From Conchocele bisecta (taxonomy: Eukaryota > Mollusca > Bivalvia > Lucinida > Thyasiridae): DNA of 64,000 nt. Shown in pieces: positions 22,851 through 33,776 of this stretch (positions are counted from its first letter, which is position 1; each line of letters starts with the position of its first letter). The position numbers were made by a program, and so were the translations under genes. The notes under the pieces were generated by a model. The model worked only from the letters and a program-made list of their open reading frames with translations, did no database searches and was not told the origin of the DNA. The DNA is taken from positions 62,001 through 126,000 of the forward strand of contig JAQRGA010000113.1 of assembly GCA_029237695.1 (NCBI GenBank). Direction: 5' to 3'.

Positions 22851-23129
22851 TAACAGCAAATGGCAATTTTCGTTTCCTGCATTCGAAGGGTTATAACTGT
22901 CAAAGGTAAAACAAGCAGTGAGGGATCTCCGTGAGGTATAGCGAGGTTGCACTGTATAAAGATGGGTATTACAACGTGTATCAGGGTGGCCACATCATTT
23001 TTGAAGAAAAACCCTGATTCGCCAGAATTTTTCCTGATAACATTTTCGTAAATGTCAAATGTATTTGTCATATTGTGCATTTGATTGTGCTGCTATATAA
23101 ATGCCATACAATTCCATAATATATTTGCG

Positions 23130-23285
23130 GTCTAATCCCGACAACGCTGAATTAAATTTCCATTTTTCCCCCCATCAAAAACATTGTTTGACTACACTGT
23201 CAAACCATGTTTTTTATTGAGAAACAAGACGATTATAATAAAACAGCAGCAGTTGACACTTGACATGTCCCACATTTTAAGGATT
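23130..23285. mobile_element. MITE family B, degenerate copy
   Basis: CAAAAACATTGTTTGACTAC and GTCAAACCATGTTTTTTATT flank a reduced centre. AAACAGCAGCAGTTGAC follows. Confidence 0.6.
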
Positions 23286-23530
23286 AATTTTTTTTAAACA
23301 CTTGCCAAAAAATAGTAAAATTCCCCCTAATTTTGGGTTATTTTAGCAAATTCCCTGATTTTTCAATACAGGGGATGTATTTTTGCTGTTTTCCAGAGTC
23401 CATGCATAACTTACATTGACAACTGCATAGGAGCACAGCCACAATAGTATACAGGGGCCCGTTTCACTAAACTTTGTACAACTAAAATGTTCGTAAGTGC
23501 AAAATGATGATGGTCTGTAAATTTCACATT

Positions 23531-23768
23531 AACCCTTACACCGCTATCTTAATTTTTTTTATCGTCTGCTGTTTATTTTCTATTCTCCATTATTATCATC
23601 AAAAACATGCACATTAGAATAATTACAACATGCTTTGACACCACTTCAGAATCATTTCTATTGGAAATGATTCTGAAGTGCTGTCAAAGCATGTTTTTAT
23701 TGAGAAATAAGGCAAGATATAAAAGCAACAGCAGACGACAATTGTTGTGAGTAGCGGTCTAAGGGTTA
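23531..23768. mobile_element. MITE family B copy
   Basis: Close relative of 9725-9960: CACTTCAGAATCATTTCTAT / GGAAATGATTCTGAAGTGCT, then CAGCAGACGACAATTGTTGT and GAGTAGCGGTCTAAGGGTTA. Confidence 0.8.
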
Positions 23769-23771
23769 ACA

Positions 23772-23935
23772 ATGTTTTCTTGTAAACAATTATTGGATTT
23801 ACATTTATTGAGCATAGGCTGCATATGCAGCCTATGCTCAATAAATGTAAATCCATCAATTGAAATTTACAGACGATCCTAAATTTGCACTTACAAACAT
23901 TTTAGTCGTGCGAAGTTTAGTGAAAATTTTTACAA
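23772..23935. repeat. Hairpin with TTATTGAGCATAGGCTGCAT
   Basis: GGATTTACATTTATTGAGCA ... TGCTCAATAAATGTAAATCC form a perfect stem around GCTGCATATGCAGC. It is followed by GACGATCCTAAATTTGCACT and TTTAGTCGTGCGAAGTTTAG. Half-copies at 24100-24215 and 52315-52475. Confidence 0.75.
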
Positions 23936-24389
23936 GCCCGGTCAAAAATTTACCAGGCGAAAAACTAATTTTTTTTTTTGTGATATTCAAGAGCTTTTAA
24001 GTATATCAGTCTGTAAGTAAGGCTAGCTAGCTTCATAAAACCAGAAATGGGCATACCAAAGGAAGGTGATTTGAAGTTTAGAATAGAAAATGACATGTCC
24101 GACGAGTATGCAGCCTATGCTCAATAAATGTAAATCCATCAATTGAAATTTACAGTCGATCCTAAATTTGCACTTACGAACATTTTAGTCGTACAAAGTT
24201 TAGTGAAACGGCCCCCAGGTCTAGATGCATTGTAATATTTATAAACTACATTGATAACGGAGTACGTGATACATTTCGTACAAAACTAAATACAATGTGC
24301 TCGGATATGTACAGTGGAAGATATAAATAGTTCAGCACATGGCTACTCACATAACTACAAAGGTGAAACGTAGAACTATGTACTATTCA

Positions 24390-24786
24390 GCGCTCCAGAT
24401 AAGGAATTAGTAATCAAGTATTTTCACTCCATCATTTCCGAAGCAATTGGGTATTTCAAAATTTTAATTGGGTAAAATCAAATCACACTGTGTATGTACA
24501 CATCAACAGACAGCAATTATTGAATTAGTTTGCTTTGAAATGAACACACATCTTGGTAGTTCATTAATTAGAACTTGGAAACAATTCTAATGATATACCA
24601 AGATGTGTTTTCATGGAAAATAAGAAAAATATGCTATATTTCTGGTCAGTTTCTTGTTTTCTGCAGCATGATAAAGGTACCACAAAATTGGTATTGCTTA
24701 TTGATACTCGCTACTTCTGATTTCAATTTTTTTTTTGGCAATTCTAATTGGGTATTTACGCAAATATGCAGCTTATCTGGAGCAAC
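24390..24786. mobile_element. Element with GCTCCAGATAAG / CTTATCTGGAGC ends
   Basis: GCTCCAGATAAGGAATTAG at the left and GCAGCTTATCTGGAGC at the right, with CCAAGATGTG / ACACATCTTGG pairing inside. Related ends at 33367, 34350, 45868-45912 and 46335. Confidence 0.6.
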
Positions 24787-25099
24787 GACTATTCACAACA
24801 AATTACTGATAGTTTAATATCAACACATGGAAAATGTACAACAATGCACGTCTACTTAAAGGTACATGCCCACTCAGTAGGCACAAAATGTTGATAAATA
24901 GCATTATTATACATTTTATATCACACCTACATTTCAACACTAATACCAGGGGTGATAACTGAAATGTTTCCTGAAATGTTAACATACATTACTATTTATT
25001 CTCTGTAATTTTTTTTGATATGCAATTATCATACTTTATAATCTGTAGAAAATATTATTTTTTTCAGACGACGCATTTAATAAAAAAAATATCATGCCT

Positions 25100-26066
25100 A
25101 ATTTGCATATGAAAATAACCTAATACCACCGCGAGTCACTATCAGTAAAATAAATATTACTAAATGATTGTACGTGGGTGGTGGTCGGGTGAACGTGACG
25201 GCGTAAATTAACAGTAGGGGTTCCTCCTTATAGGAATCCCGATTTTCCTGGTTTTTATCTTTAATATAATAGGCTCTTTCGTTACCTGGGAGTTGAATTG
25301 GGTTATTGCCCATTATAAAAGTGGTAAGATTAGTACTGGTTCTACTGTTTTTGGGAGGGGGCCAAGTGATTCTGGTGTGGCGAGGACCTGGCATCAGATC
25401 AGAATTATTTTGATTTCAAGGCTGAGTGAGTGAGTGAATAGGGTTTAACGTCCGCTTTTCTGACATAGAGGTACAAGCCTCAGGGAGTCTACACGCAGAC
25501 GGGTCAACGGGGTCGAGTCCCGTATCCACCTGTCCAAGGGGGGTAAATCCCAACTTCAGAACTCAATATTTACAATCAAAATATATATTCAGTCCTGAAA
25601 TTAGAACAACCTGATCTGGTGCCAGGCCCTCGCCACACCAGCATCATTTATCCCATCCCCTAAAAGTAATAGGATTAGCGCTAATCTTACTTTTATATAT
25701 GGGGCATAGCCCGACTCAACTCTCACATACAAGAAAGCCAAAAATGCACATGAGGGCCAAATCCGGTATAGTGGGTTCCGGAAAGTATGAACCCAATCGT
25801 TAAGCCAGTTTAGTCGCCTTTTACGACAAGCAATGGCTACTGCAGCACTATTCTCAGGATCAGTTGATCCCGCCCCGGTGCCTGCACGGGGCGATTTCAA
25901 GGCTGAATATATAGATTTTTCATTGTAAATATTCAGTTCTGATTTTGGGATTTTCCCCCTATTTGTACATGTACTTGAACAGGTAATATATGGGATTTAG
26001 TACTAAACCCATTGACCCGGCCTTAAATGACCTTAGCTGTTTATAGGCCGTTAAACCCTAACAAAC
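25100..26066 (-). mobile_element. SINE family S (minus) interrupted by SINE family T
   Basis: On the minus strand the head lies at the right: GTTAGGGTTTAACGGCCTAT at about 26045-26064, then GAAAATCCCAAAATCAGAAC. The body continues beyond the inserted family T copy, with ACCTGGCATC... and CACCAGAATCACTTGGCCCC at about 25330-25395. The 25100-25330 stretch looks like a degenerate tail. Confidence 0.65.
25426..25892 (+). mobile_element. SINE family T copy 1 with 14-bp target duplication
   Basis: Starts GTGAGTGAGTGAATAGGGTT and ends GGTGCCTGCACGGGGC. Contains a GGTCGAGTCCC B-box-like site and the shared body TTCAGTCCTGAAATTAGAAC. Flanked by GATTTCAAGGCTGA at 25412-25425 and 25893-25906. Confidence 0.85.
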
Positions 26067-26254
26067 TAAATTATTGTATATGTATAGCGGGCACTTGTAA
26101 TTTTTAGAACTAGTGGAATAGTGACACAATTATACACTTATTTAATTCCTATAAAGAATATATTGTGCCTACGGAGTGGGTATGTACCTTTAACTAGTGT
26201 TGCAGCAAACATCGACTACGATTGATTCATTGTTGTTTTACGTGTGTTCAGCAG

Positions 26255-26604
26255 CAGGTATTGATTTAATTTATTGGTATTTAACGGCCTATCAACAGCT
26301 ATGGTCATTTAAAGTCAGGCCAACAGGTTCCTGCATGTAACATGCTGTATTGGGAAAAAATCACAAAATCAGAACAGAATATTAACATCGAAAAATAAAT
26401 AAATTCAGCCCTGAAATTAGAATAACCCGACCTGGTGCCAGGTCCATACCACACCAGTCACTTGGCCCGTTCCACTAAAAGTAATAGGATTACAAATAAT
26501 CGTAATACTCGCATAAGGAATATAACCAGATTCAACTGTCACATACAAAAATACCAAAGACGTATGTGAGGGCCAAACCAGGTCTACGTTCGGGATTCCG
26601 GTAA
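26255..26604 (+). mobile_element. SINE family S copy
   Basis: Head TTTAACGGCCTATCAACAGC, body TTCAGCCCTGAAATTAGAAT, tail GAGGGCCAAACCAGGTCTAC...GGGATTCCGGTAAGGATG. The next copy starts directly after it. Confidence 0.8.
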
Positions 26605-27062
26605 GGATGTTTGTTTGTTTATTAGTGTTTAACGGCCTATCAACAGCTAAGGTCATGTAAGGCCGGGCAAACGGGTTCGATCCCATTTTAACCTGCTACA
26701 TTGCGGGGAAAATCCCAAAATCAGAACGGAATATTTACATCGAGAACAAATATATTCAGCCCTGAAATTAGAATAACCAGGCCTGGTGCCAGGTCCATAC
26801 CACACCAAAGTCACTTGGCCCCTTCGCCTAAAATATGATTACGAATATCGTAATACTCACATAAGGGGTATAACCAGATTCAACTGTCACATACAAAATG
26901 CCAAAGACGTATGTGAGGGCCAAACCAGGTCTCCAGTCGTGATTCCGGTAAGGATGAACACCGATCGTTAAATTACCCATCGCGTGCTCCAACCTGCCAC
27001 CCACCCGGTAAGGATGAACCCCGATCGTTAACTTATCCATCACATGCTCCCACCTGTCACCC
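26605..27062 (+). mobile_element. SINE family S, full-length-looking copy
   Basis: GTTTGTTTATTAGTGTTTAA, TCAACAGCTAAGGTCATGTA and AAGGCCGGGCAAACGGGTTC lead into a perfect B box (GGGTTCGATCCC). The common body and a doubled GGTAAGGATGAACNCCGATC tail follow. The best reference copy in the window. Confidence 0.85.
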
Positions 27063-27081
27063 ACTCCATCATGATTATGAA

Positions 27082-27252
27082 CGATAATGTAATAAATTCA
27101 GTATAATAATTCTGCATACTTATAATCATCAAATATATGCAGTCATTAGTTCTATATGAAATAATGCGTTTCAGGAAAAATAAATGATTACTCCCTCAAA
27201 GTATACTTTGCTAGATAAGTATACTTTGCAATGTTGGTGAAATAGGCTACTG
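27082..27252. mobile_element. MITE family E copy 2 (right half only)
   Basis: Begins at the central GATAATGTAATAAATTCAG and runs to TTGGTGAAATAGGCTACTG. The left arm is missing. Confidence 0.85.
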
Positions 27253-27484
27253 ATGCACACATTTTACTTTCGACACATTTAAAGGGGCATATCGGGACTT
27301 CTTGAAAAAAAAATTACTATAAAATATAAAAACATGTTTTCATTATGTTGCGTTCAACTAGATAGAAAATCTCATATTTATGTACCGATATCGGTGAAAA
27401 TTGAAACAGCCAGCGGTCCTAGTATCGTTATATATCTTCATTTAAACCACTTTAAACAGGGCCATGATGAAAGCGTTTTTATTT

Positions 27485-27650
27485 AAACAAGAAATGCGTC
27501 TGTCGAACGCGGATGCCACCTGCAGCATATTTGAGAAACTGTGACAAAGTGGTTAACCGAAAAGTGTGACGGACGGACGGACGGACGGACGGTCCAAACA
27601 CTATATGCCACCCGTTTCTTCGAAACCCGGTGGCATAAAAATAATCCTGT
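27485..27650. repeat. Repeat ATGCGTCTGTCGAACGCGGA...GGTGGCATAA
   Basis: Nearly the same block as 49495-49655, including (GACG)n microsatellite and CACCCGTTTCTTCGAAACCC. Confidence 0.8.
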
Positions 27651-27719
27651 TATGCCCCTTTAACCCAGTACATTCGGAGTACACCCTTAAGAGTACGACA
27701 TTGGTTTTTAAATATTTTC

Positions 27720-27842
27720 TTATTTTTGTTATTTCTCACTGAAAGTATATGTTGTGACCACTCATTTGAACCGTCTCAACGAGACGGTTCAAATGGTGGT
27801 CACGACATAGACTTACGAGTACATATAAAGAAAATATTTAAA
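27720..27842. mobile_element. Hairpin family F copy (GTGACCACTCATTTGAACCG)
   Basis: CACTCATTTGAACCGTCTCA folds on TGAGACGGTTCAAATGG, with GTATATGTTGTGACC outside. Other copies: 45075-45180, 53795-53860, 58075-58170, 58333-58402. Confidence 0.8.
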
Positions 27843-28257
27843 AAAAATCTGCAAAACTGGCGCATCCGCCACATGAAGTAGATTAACTACACATAACATT
27901 GCACATTCATTCAACCGCACATTTCATGTGCTGTCGTCTTATCACAATTTCTCACATCCATTGGCCGCCGGCTGACAAAAATGACCTTGCCCTACAATAT
28001 ATTGTATTTATTGCAAATTATGTTTTCTGCGTTTATGTACACAATGACCCAGGACCCGAGGTAGTAAAAACTTGTTAGGGCACATTTTCATGCTCATATT
28101 CTCTGCCGAGTCCCAGACAGCCAATTGGACAGACGGCTCCGAGTTTAGAAAGTTTTATAACATTGGCCCCTGATCGGCCTGGGCATACATGCAGCCTGAT
28201 TCGCCATTCAGTCACTGAAGTAGGTTAACTGTTTCGCTGATTAACTGTCATGAGTGA

Positions 28258-28405
28258 AGCAGTTCTTACATTTCAGCCAGTAGTTTACACAAATTTCTTA
28301 CATTTCAGCCAGTAGTTTACACAAATTTCTTACATTTCATTCTTACATTTCAGCCAATAGTTTAGAGAAATTTATTACATTTCAGCCAGTAGTTTACAGA
28401 AATAT
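28258..28405. repeat. Tandem repeat, about 32-bp unit, 4 copies
   Basis: TTACATTTCAGCCAGTAGTT followed by TACACAAATTTC, repeated four times with one TTCATTC variant. Confidence 0.85.
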
Positions 28406-28861
28406 AACGGTGAATTATTTCAAGATAATCAGTTCACCTGGTTAAATAAATGGGATATAATGGTGAATTACACCACTCGGTTCTGTAGAGCAGCAGTATA
28501 TACTACTCACGTGTTGCCCATATAACAAGAAATAAAGTTGGTAATACCGCAATTCTGCGGTTGTTTCGACCTATCAGACCATATTCTCTGACACAAATTC
28601 GGAATCGCGAGACAGTCGACTTCACTATTGCCCATCTCCAGAACAAAGAACTTTTGGCTCATTCACATTTTTATTATTACCTATAAAGTATCATGTGTGA
28701 AATGTAAGAACATGTTTATTTAATCAGGTGAGATGATTAGGAAATAATGCATCATGATTTAGTCCTATCGCTAAACAAATTCTGTTTGTTACACTCACTC
28801 GTTTGTTTAGCGTAAGGACCCGATCACTTGTGTATTATTTCACAGTAATCAGTTCACCTGG

Positions 28862-28965
28862 TACCAGTTGCTCAAAACCTCTGTTAGCTTAACAGACTGT
28901 TAAATCCTTAACAATGTTAAGGATTTAACAGTCTGTCAAGCGAACAGAGCTTTTGAGCATCCAAG
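28862..28965. mobile_element. Hairpin family G copy 1
   Basis: GTTGCTCAAAACCTCTGTTA... and ...GAACAGAGCTTTTGAGCATC. The inner stem is TTAACAGACTGTTAAATCCT. The second copy is at 41697-41795. Confidence 0.8.
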
Positions 28966-29024
28966 CCCTGGTTAAATAAACGGTATCAAATCATACTGAG
29001 TGAATAATGTACACGACGAAAGCT

Positions 29025-29545
29025 ACAGTCTGTTTCACAAAAACTGGCCAAATTTTACGGCTATATAAACAATGCATTTTCGATAATATTAAATTGTAGC
29101 AAAATTTAAGAATTAGCCTTCTTTTTATTTCGTGAAATTTGGTAAAATATTGATTTTATTACGAAAAATTGAATTTTCTATGGGAATTTAACATGGGTGA
29201 AAAAGGAGGTGGCGGAACTGTGGGAACGGTCAAAAAACTAAAAAAAATTGGAAATTGACTCCGAAATCTGGCCTTCAAAATTATCTAAGAGAACGAACGT
29301 TAAATTTTGAAAATCGGTCCACTATTTCTGAAATTAGAAAAATGTCCACATATTAAATTCCTAGACATTTTCAAGATGTCTATGGGGATTCGCAATAAAA
29401 TTAATATTGGAACAAATGTAACGACATAAAAAGAAGGCTCATTCTTAAATTTTTATAAACTTTAATATTATTGGAAAAAATATTGTTTTTGCATTGTTTA
29501 TATAGCCGTAAAATTTGGCCAGCTTTCATGAAACAGACAGTAGGA
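29025..29545. mobile_element. Fold-back element family D, copy 2
   Basis: CTGTTTCACAAAAACTGGCC...AAATTTTACGGCTATATAAA at the left; TATATAGCCGTAAAATTTGG...CATGAAACAGACAG at the right. Interior paired as in copy 1. Confidence 0.8.
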
Positions 29546-29814
29546 TTGTAAGGTCTGTTTTGTCAGCCAGTGGCCCAAACATCACACATGTACACCTAGT
29601 GTCGCCGACTTCTCAACGATCTCGTAACTGTCGTGTGGATATTGTCAGGAGATTTCTGAAACAGATAAAAACAATATGTCAATATTTATACACATGAAAG
29701 AAATAAGCAGAAAATTATGAATCTATTTTATATGACACAAAATTCTGACATTAATTTCATTAATTTGAGGGAAAACTATTTTTATTTTTTTTTGGGCAAA
29801 AGATTGCAGATACT

Positions 29815-30035
29815 TTAACCCTTACAATGCTGAATAACATTTTGTCATCTGCTGTGTATTGCTTAATTTCCATTTTTCTTAAACAAAAAAAACCATGATT
29901 TGCCAGCAATTTAGAATCATTTCCCTTGGAAATGATTCTAAATTGCTGTCAAATCATGTTTTTATTGAGAAAGAAGACAAAATATAAAACAACAGCAGAT
30001 GTCAATTATCGTTTCCAGCATTGTAAGGGTTAAAG
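29815..30035. mobile_element. MITE family B copy
   Basis: CAGCAATTTAGAATCATTTC / GAAATGATTCTAAATTGCTG core. Outer ends AACCCTTACAATGCTGAA and CAGCATTGTAAGGGTT. Confidence 0.85.
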
Positions 30036-30446
30036 CGGCTGTGTCTAAGATAGCACTTTCGAAGATGTGTTCACAACAAAAGTCGAGAGATGTCAATTGA
30101 TGCTGTGTGAATACAATCTTAACTTGTCACCGATCATGATGGTGAGCCTCCCATGGTACATCATGGGTAGGCGATAAAATGCAAGCAAACTTGACAAAAA
30201 ATAAAATTTGAAGTACATTTGACGATACAAATAGATGTAAAACTAGAGAAAGTGAGCAGGGGCTCACGTATACCCCCGGGTTACAACAAAGTGAAAACTG
30301 ACGTTCCATTCGTCGGATGACGTCACGTGACGTTACCGAATGACGTTACCGAATGACGCAACAGAAACAAGTCCGTGGTCTGTCCATCGATAATGATGTC
30401 ATTTGTGGTCATTTTCGAGCATAAAACGTTACCTGATAAATAGAAT

Positions 30447-30597
30447 ACCAGGCTAGTATATTTTGATATCAAGTTTTTCAGGCTCGGCTCGGAAACGGAA
30501 GGAATTCCTCGGCAAGCCTCGTAATACCTACGCGTTTCCTAGCCTTGCCTGATAAACTTGATATCAAAAGACACTAGCCTGGTATTCTATATATATC
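30447..30597. mobile_element. Fold-back element touching the last recognised exon
   Basis: AGAATACCAGGCTAGTATAT...TTTGATATCAAGTTT pairs with AAACTTGATATCAAAAG...ACTAGCCTGGTATTCTA. The interior has GAATTCCTCGGCAAGCCTCG. It begins only a few bases beyond the presumed 5' splice site of the exon at 30604-30863. A diverged relative is at 37755-37910. Confidence 0.8.
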
Positions 30598-30603
30598 ACG
30601 TAC

Positions 30604-30863
30604 CACAAACTCGGCGGTATTCTCAAAAGGTCCCGATATGTACGACTCCTCCTTATACAGTTGATGTCGGCCCCGACCACGACCCGCATGTTTCGGCTCA
30701 GATTCCAGCGCCATTGGGCTGAGAATGTTCTCCTTGGAGATGGGTCGCGACCTCTGACTGAATTTTCTGGCGACCCCACTGCCCTCGTCGTCCTTTGTGG
30801 GGGATTTCGTCGGGGATTTGTTGGGGCTGAACGTCTCAGCGATGTTCTCCAGAATTCGCTTGC
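30604..30863 (-). CDS. KIF20B: KIF20B-like kinesin, exon 14 (C-terminal tail, last recognised)
   Basis: Encodes KRILENIAETFSPNKSPTK, a second SPTK, RPISKENILSP and HQLYKEESYISGPFENTAEFV. The acceptor follows CACTTTCAG and the donor would be GTG|GTACGTGA. Phase: 2 nt complete the Ser codon from exon 13. The KRILENI, SKEN and LY-x-E-x-S-x-I patches match what I recall of the extreme C terminus of KIF20B, including the KEN sequence. Three SP-x-K sites suit an M-phase phosphoprotein. Vertebrate KIF20B has about 20 more, basic, residues; either a further exon lies downstream or translation runs ten codons into the adjacent fold-back element to a TAG at 30574-30576. Confidence 0.75.
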
Positions 30864-30869
30864 CTGAAA

Positions 30870-31290
30870 GTGTCGTTTGTTTGCTTATTGGAGTTTAACA
30901 ACCTATCAACAGCTAGGGTCATTTAAGGACTTTTCAATCCCGCATTTAACCTGCTGCATTGGTTTGGTGGGGGAGGGGGGAATTCCAAAATCAGAACTGA
31001 ATATTTACATGGAAATAAATATATATTCAGCCCTGAAATTAGAATAACCTGACCTGGTGCCAGGTCCATACCACACCAAAGTCACTTGGCCCCTTCCCTT
31101 AAACGTACATGTAATAGGATTATGATTAATCATATTACTCATATAAGGAGTATAACCAGATTCAACTGTCACACACAAAATGCCGTATGTGAGGGCCAAA
31201 CCAGGTCTCCAGTCGGGATTCCGGTAAGGATGAACACCGTTAAATTACCCATCGCATGCTCCCACCTGCGACCCACTGGAGACATTTGTG
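30870..31290 (+). mobile_element. SINE family S copy in intron 13
   Basis: TTGGAGTTTAACAACCTATC head, G-rich run, TTCAGCCCTGAAATTAGAAT, GAGGGCCAAACCAGGTCTCC, GATTCCGGTAAGGATGAAC tail. It lies 7 bp upstream of the exon 14 acceptor. Confidence 0.8.
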
Positions 31291-32178
31291 ACTGCGAGAA
31301 ATTGGGCTTATTACAAGTTGTGGAATATGCAGGGCCTGAAAATAGCAGCTTTTACCAGTAGGTCCGGGTCCAAGGAATATTTTGGAAGGTCCGAGAGGAT
31401 AAGCGCTAGAAAAACGGTAGAAATATGTCTGTTTTATGGGAAATGACTCGTCACAACATGTGTAAACTAGAGGATTGTTTTTCAGACAAAAACATATGTC
31501 TTCCCCCCCCCCCCCCAATACCACCACTGCATGTTATCAGTCAAGGGCCATAACTCCGTGAATTCTGGATGAATCCGCATCTAAAACACCAGGTGCGCAA
31601 CTTCACATGATGACCAGTATTCCTGTAAAGTTTCGCGACTAACTGAAATACATTTGGAGATATGCGCGACACAAGTTGAAAATCCCAAATTTTCGCTAAG
31701 TCACGGGCCATAACTCAGGATGAATCCGCATCTAAAACATTTGGAGATATGCACAACACAAATTTTGTGACGGAGAGACGGACAGACGGATGAACGGAGG
31801 GTTTATGGGCTATTTGTTCTTTAAAATATCAAAGGAATAGCCCCTAAACTACACTAGGTTTAGGGGCTAACGGAATAAATCTATTGTATTCTATTGTCTT
31901 AGGCTCCTCCTCCTAACCCCTAAACCCCCAATGTTAGCCCAGACAACCAAGCCAAAAACAATATGTCTCCCCATTCATGGGGGAGACATAACAATCAAAT
32001 GAGTCACCATAAAGTATCTTTAATATAAGATGATAATCAATGGATTTAATAGCATCACCAGTGAATGATGATAGCAATTTCAACTTTATCGCAGGTCCGG
32101 TGGACTTGCTGCTTGTAAAATACAAATTCGACTTTAAAATTTGCAGGTCCAGGACGGGTCTCAGGGGGCGATTCATAC
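31291..32178. other. Intron 13 filler with small repeats
   Basis: Two CACGGGCCATAACTC blocks (about 31540-31790), a C13 run near 31505, and a GCAGGTCC-rich stretch (32090-32176) that shares 23 identical bases with exon 10. See findings. Confidence 0.5.
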
Positions 32179-32179
32179 A

Positions 32180-32394
32180 GAACTAACTACTGCATATACA
32201 TGTATTTGATGATTAAAAATATGCAGAATTATTATACTGAATTTATTACGTTATCACAGCCATAATGGCTGTGATAATGTAATAAATTCAGTATAATAAA
32301 AAAGAATAAATTTATCCTAAAATTGAAAATTTCTCCCTCAAAGTATACTTTGCTAGATAAGTATACTTTGCAATGTTGATGAAATGGGCTACTG
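32180..32394. mobile_element. MITE family E copy 3
   Basis: Central TTATCACAGCCATAATGGCTGTGATAA palindrome (about 32251-32278) and complete right arm ending GATGAAATGGGCTACTG. Left arm shortened. Confidence 0.85.
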
Positions 32395-32697
32395 GTCTTC
32401 TAATACTCTGGAGTTACACTTATCGTTGGAAACTGATGCTATATAATTTTGTGCCTCTTGCAGGTGGGTATAAAAACACAATCTGAATCTCTGCAGAACC
32501 AAGAGGTAGTACACGTGATGTAATGAAACAGAACACATTTATATACAATTATTGTTGTTTATTCCTTAAACAGTCACCGAAATACATGTGCATGTTAATT
32601 TGCAAGAAGAAACTTGCAATTGACAGCCAATCAAAATATATTAATTTTTTCAGTGAAGCTAACAAGCAGTATACAATTATAGTCTTTTGAGGAAGTG

Positions 32698-32800
32698 TAC
32701 ATGAGATTTACGGACCTTCGAAAAGTGATGTTCACCTCCGCCGAAGTTCGGCGGAGCTGAACATCACTTTTCGAAGGTCCGCAAATCTCGTATACACCGA
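32698..32800. repeat. Hairpin, arms about 45 bp
   Basis: GTACATGAGATTTACGGACC...TTCGAAAAGTGATGTTCA pairs with TGAACATCACTTTTCGAA...GGTCCGCAAATCTCGTATAC around CCGCCGAAGTTCGGCGG. Confidence 0.8.
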
Positions 32801-33190
32801 CTCATAGGACTATAATTGTTTCATTATATGACCCTTACCACGATTTACCTCCCACAAAAAATATGTTTACAAACTTCTCCATAAATAAATCGTGGGTTTC
32901 AAAACAATAGTTGAATAAACTGTATATTTAGTTTGGTCAGCGTCAGATGTACGCATTCGCTCTTAGGAGGTGGACAATATGTTTGTTTACATGAATAAAC
33001 ACATCTCGGACCGGTCTCGCAGTCCGAGAGTGCTTATTCGTGTAAATAAACAGTTCAGAGGTCTACATTCAATTTGTAGATAATCATGTGGCCTTGTTTC
33101 GGCCAATGAGAACGAATGAAATACTTAGTAATATAATAATAATAACAGATGTTGACTGATGTGGATTCGGTGTTTAAGACAAAGACTTAC

Positions 33191-33302
33191 TTCCCTTCCC
33201 GATTGGCGACTCTCTAAACGACTCCAGGAGTCTCGACTTGGCCGACCTCTTGGATGTCCGGGTTGGACGTTTTGTTGACGGAGCCGGGGCGTCGTCTTCA
33301 GT
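33191..33302 (-). CDS. KIF20B: KIF20B-like kinesin, exon 13
   Basis: Codes TEDDAPAPSTKRPTRTSKRS then AKSRLLESFRESPIGKG, a very basic Ser/Thr tail. Acceptor TTGTTGTAG|ACTGAAG, donor GGGAA|GTAAGT. Ends with one base of a Ser codon finished in exon 14 (GKG-S-KRIL). The LLESFRESP segment corresponds to the LQKFGDFLQHSP region that I recall before KKII in human KIF20B. Confidence 0.75.
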
Positions 33303-33620
33303 CTACAACACCACAGGCAAGGAGTGGCTGAGAAAACAGATTCTACACACAGGTAACCTTAGCAGAGCTCCAGATAAGCTTTGTGTCTAAAGCGTACTGT
33401 ACCACAATTTCAAAATCATTGCGTATTTTACTTTTACAAATTAGTTATTCTTCATTACTAAATAGGGAACAAATGATAAAAAATATAACAAATAGCGAAC
33501 AGTGCAGATCCTGATCAGACTGCAGATGCACAGGCTGATCTGGATCTACACTGGTCGCAAAACCCGTAAGCCTCATTTCTCCAGTCACAGCTACATTTAA
33601 AGACTGCATAGAGACTATAC

Positions 33621-33776
33621 CATGGAGACATCTACGGTGGAGCCGTATTTTTTCCGTGTCCGTCTCAGTGTCTTGGCCGCGACTGCGGGGGTGGCGTCCA
33701 CCGTCAGATGGCTCGACATGTCGTCACTCTCCGACACAATTGACGAGTCTATGCTCAATCTCTTGGGTAACGGGGG
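33621..33776 (-). CDS. KIF20B: KIF20B-like kinesin, exon 12
   Basis: 52 codons, phase 0/0: PPLPKRLSIDSSIVSESDDM then SSHLTVDATPAVAAKTLRRT and RKKYGSTVDVSM. Acceptor CTGTTTCAG|CCCCCG, donor TCCATG|GTATAG. Low-complexity, phospho-site-rich tail between coiled coil and C terminus. A shadow of its acceptor edge occurs near 34415-34450. Confidence 0.7.
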
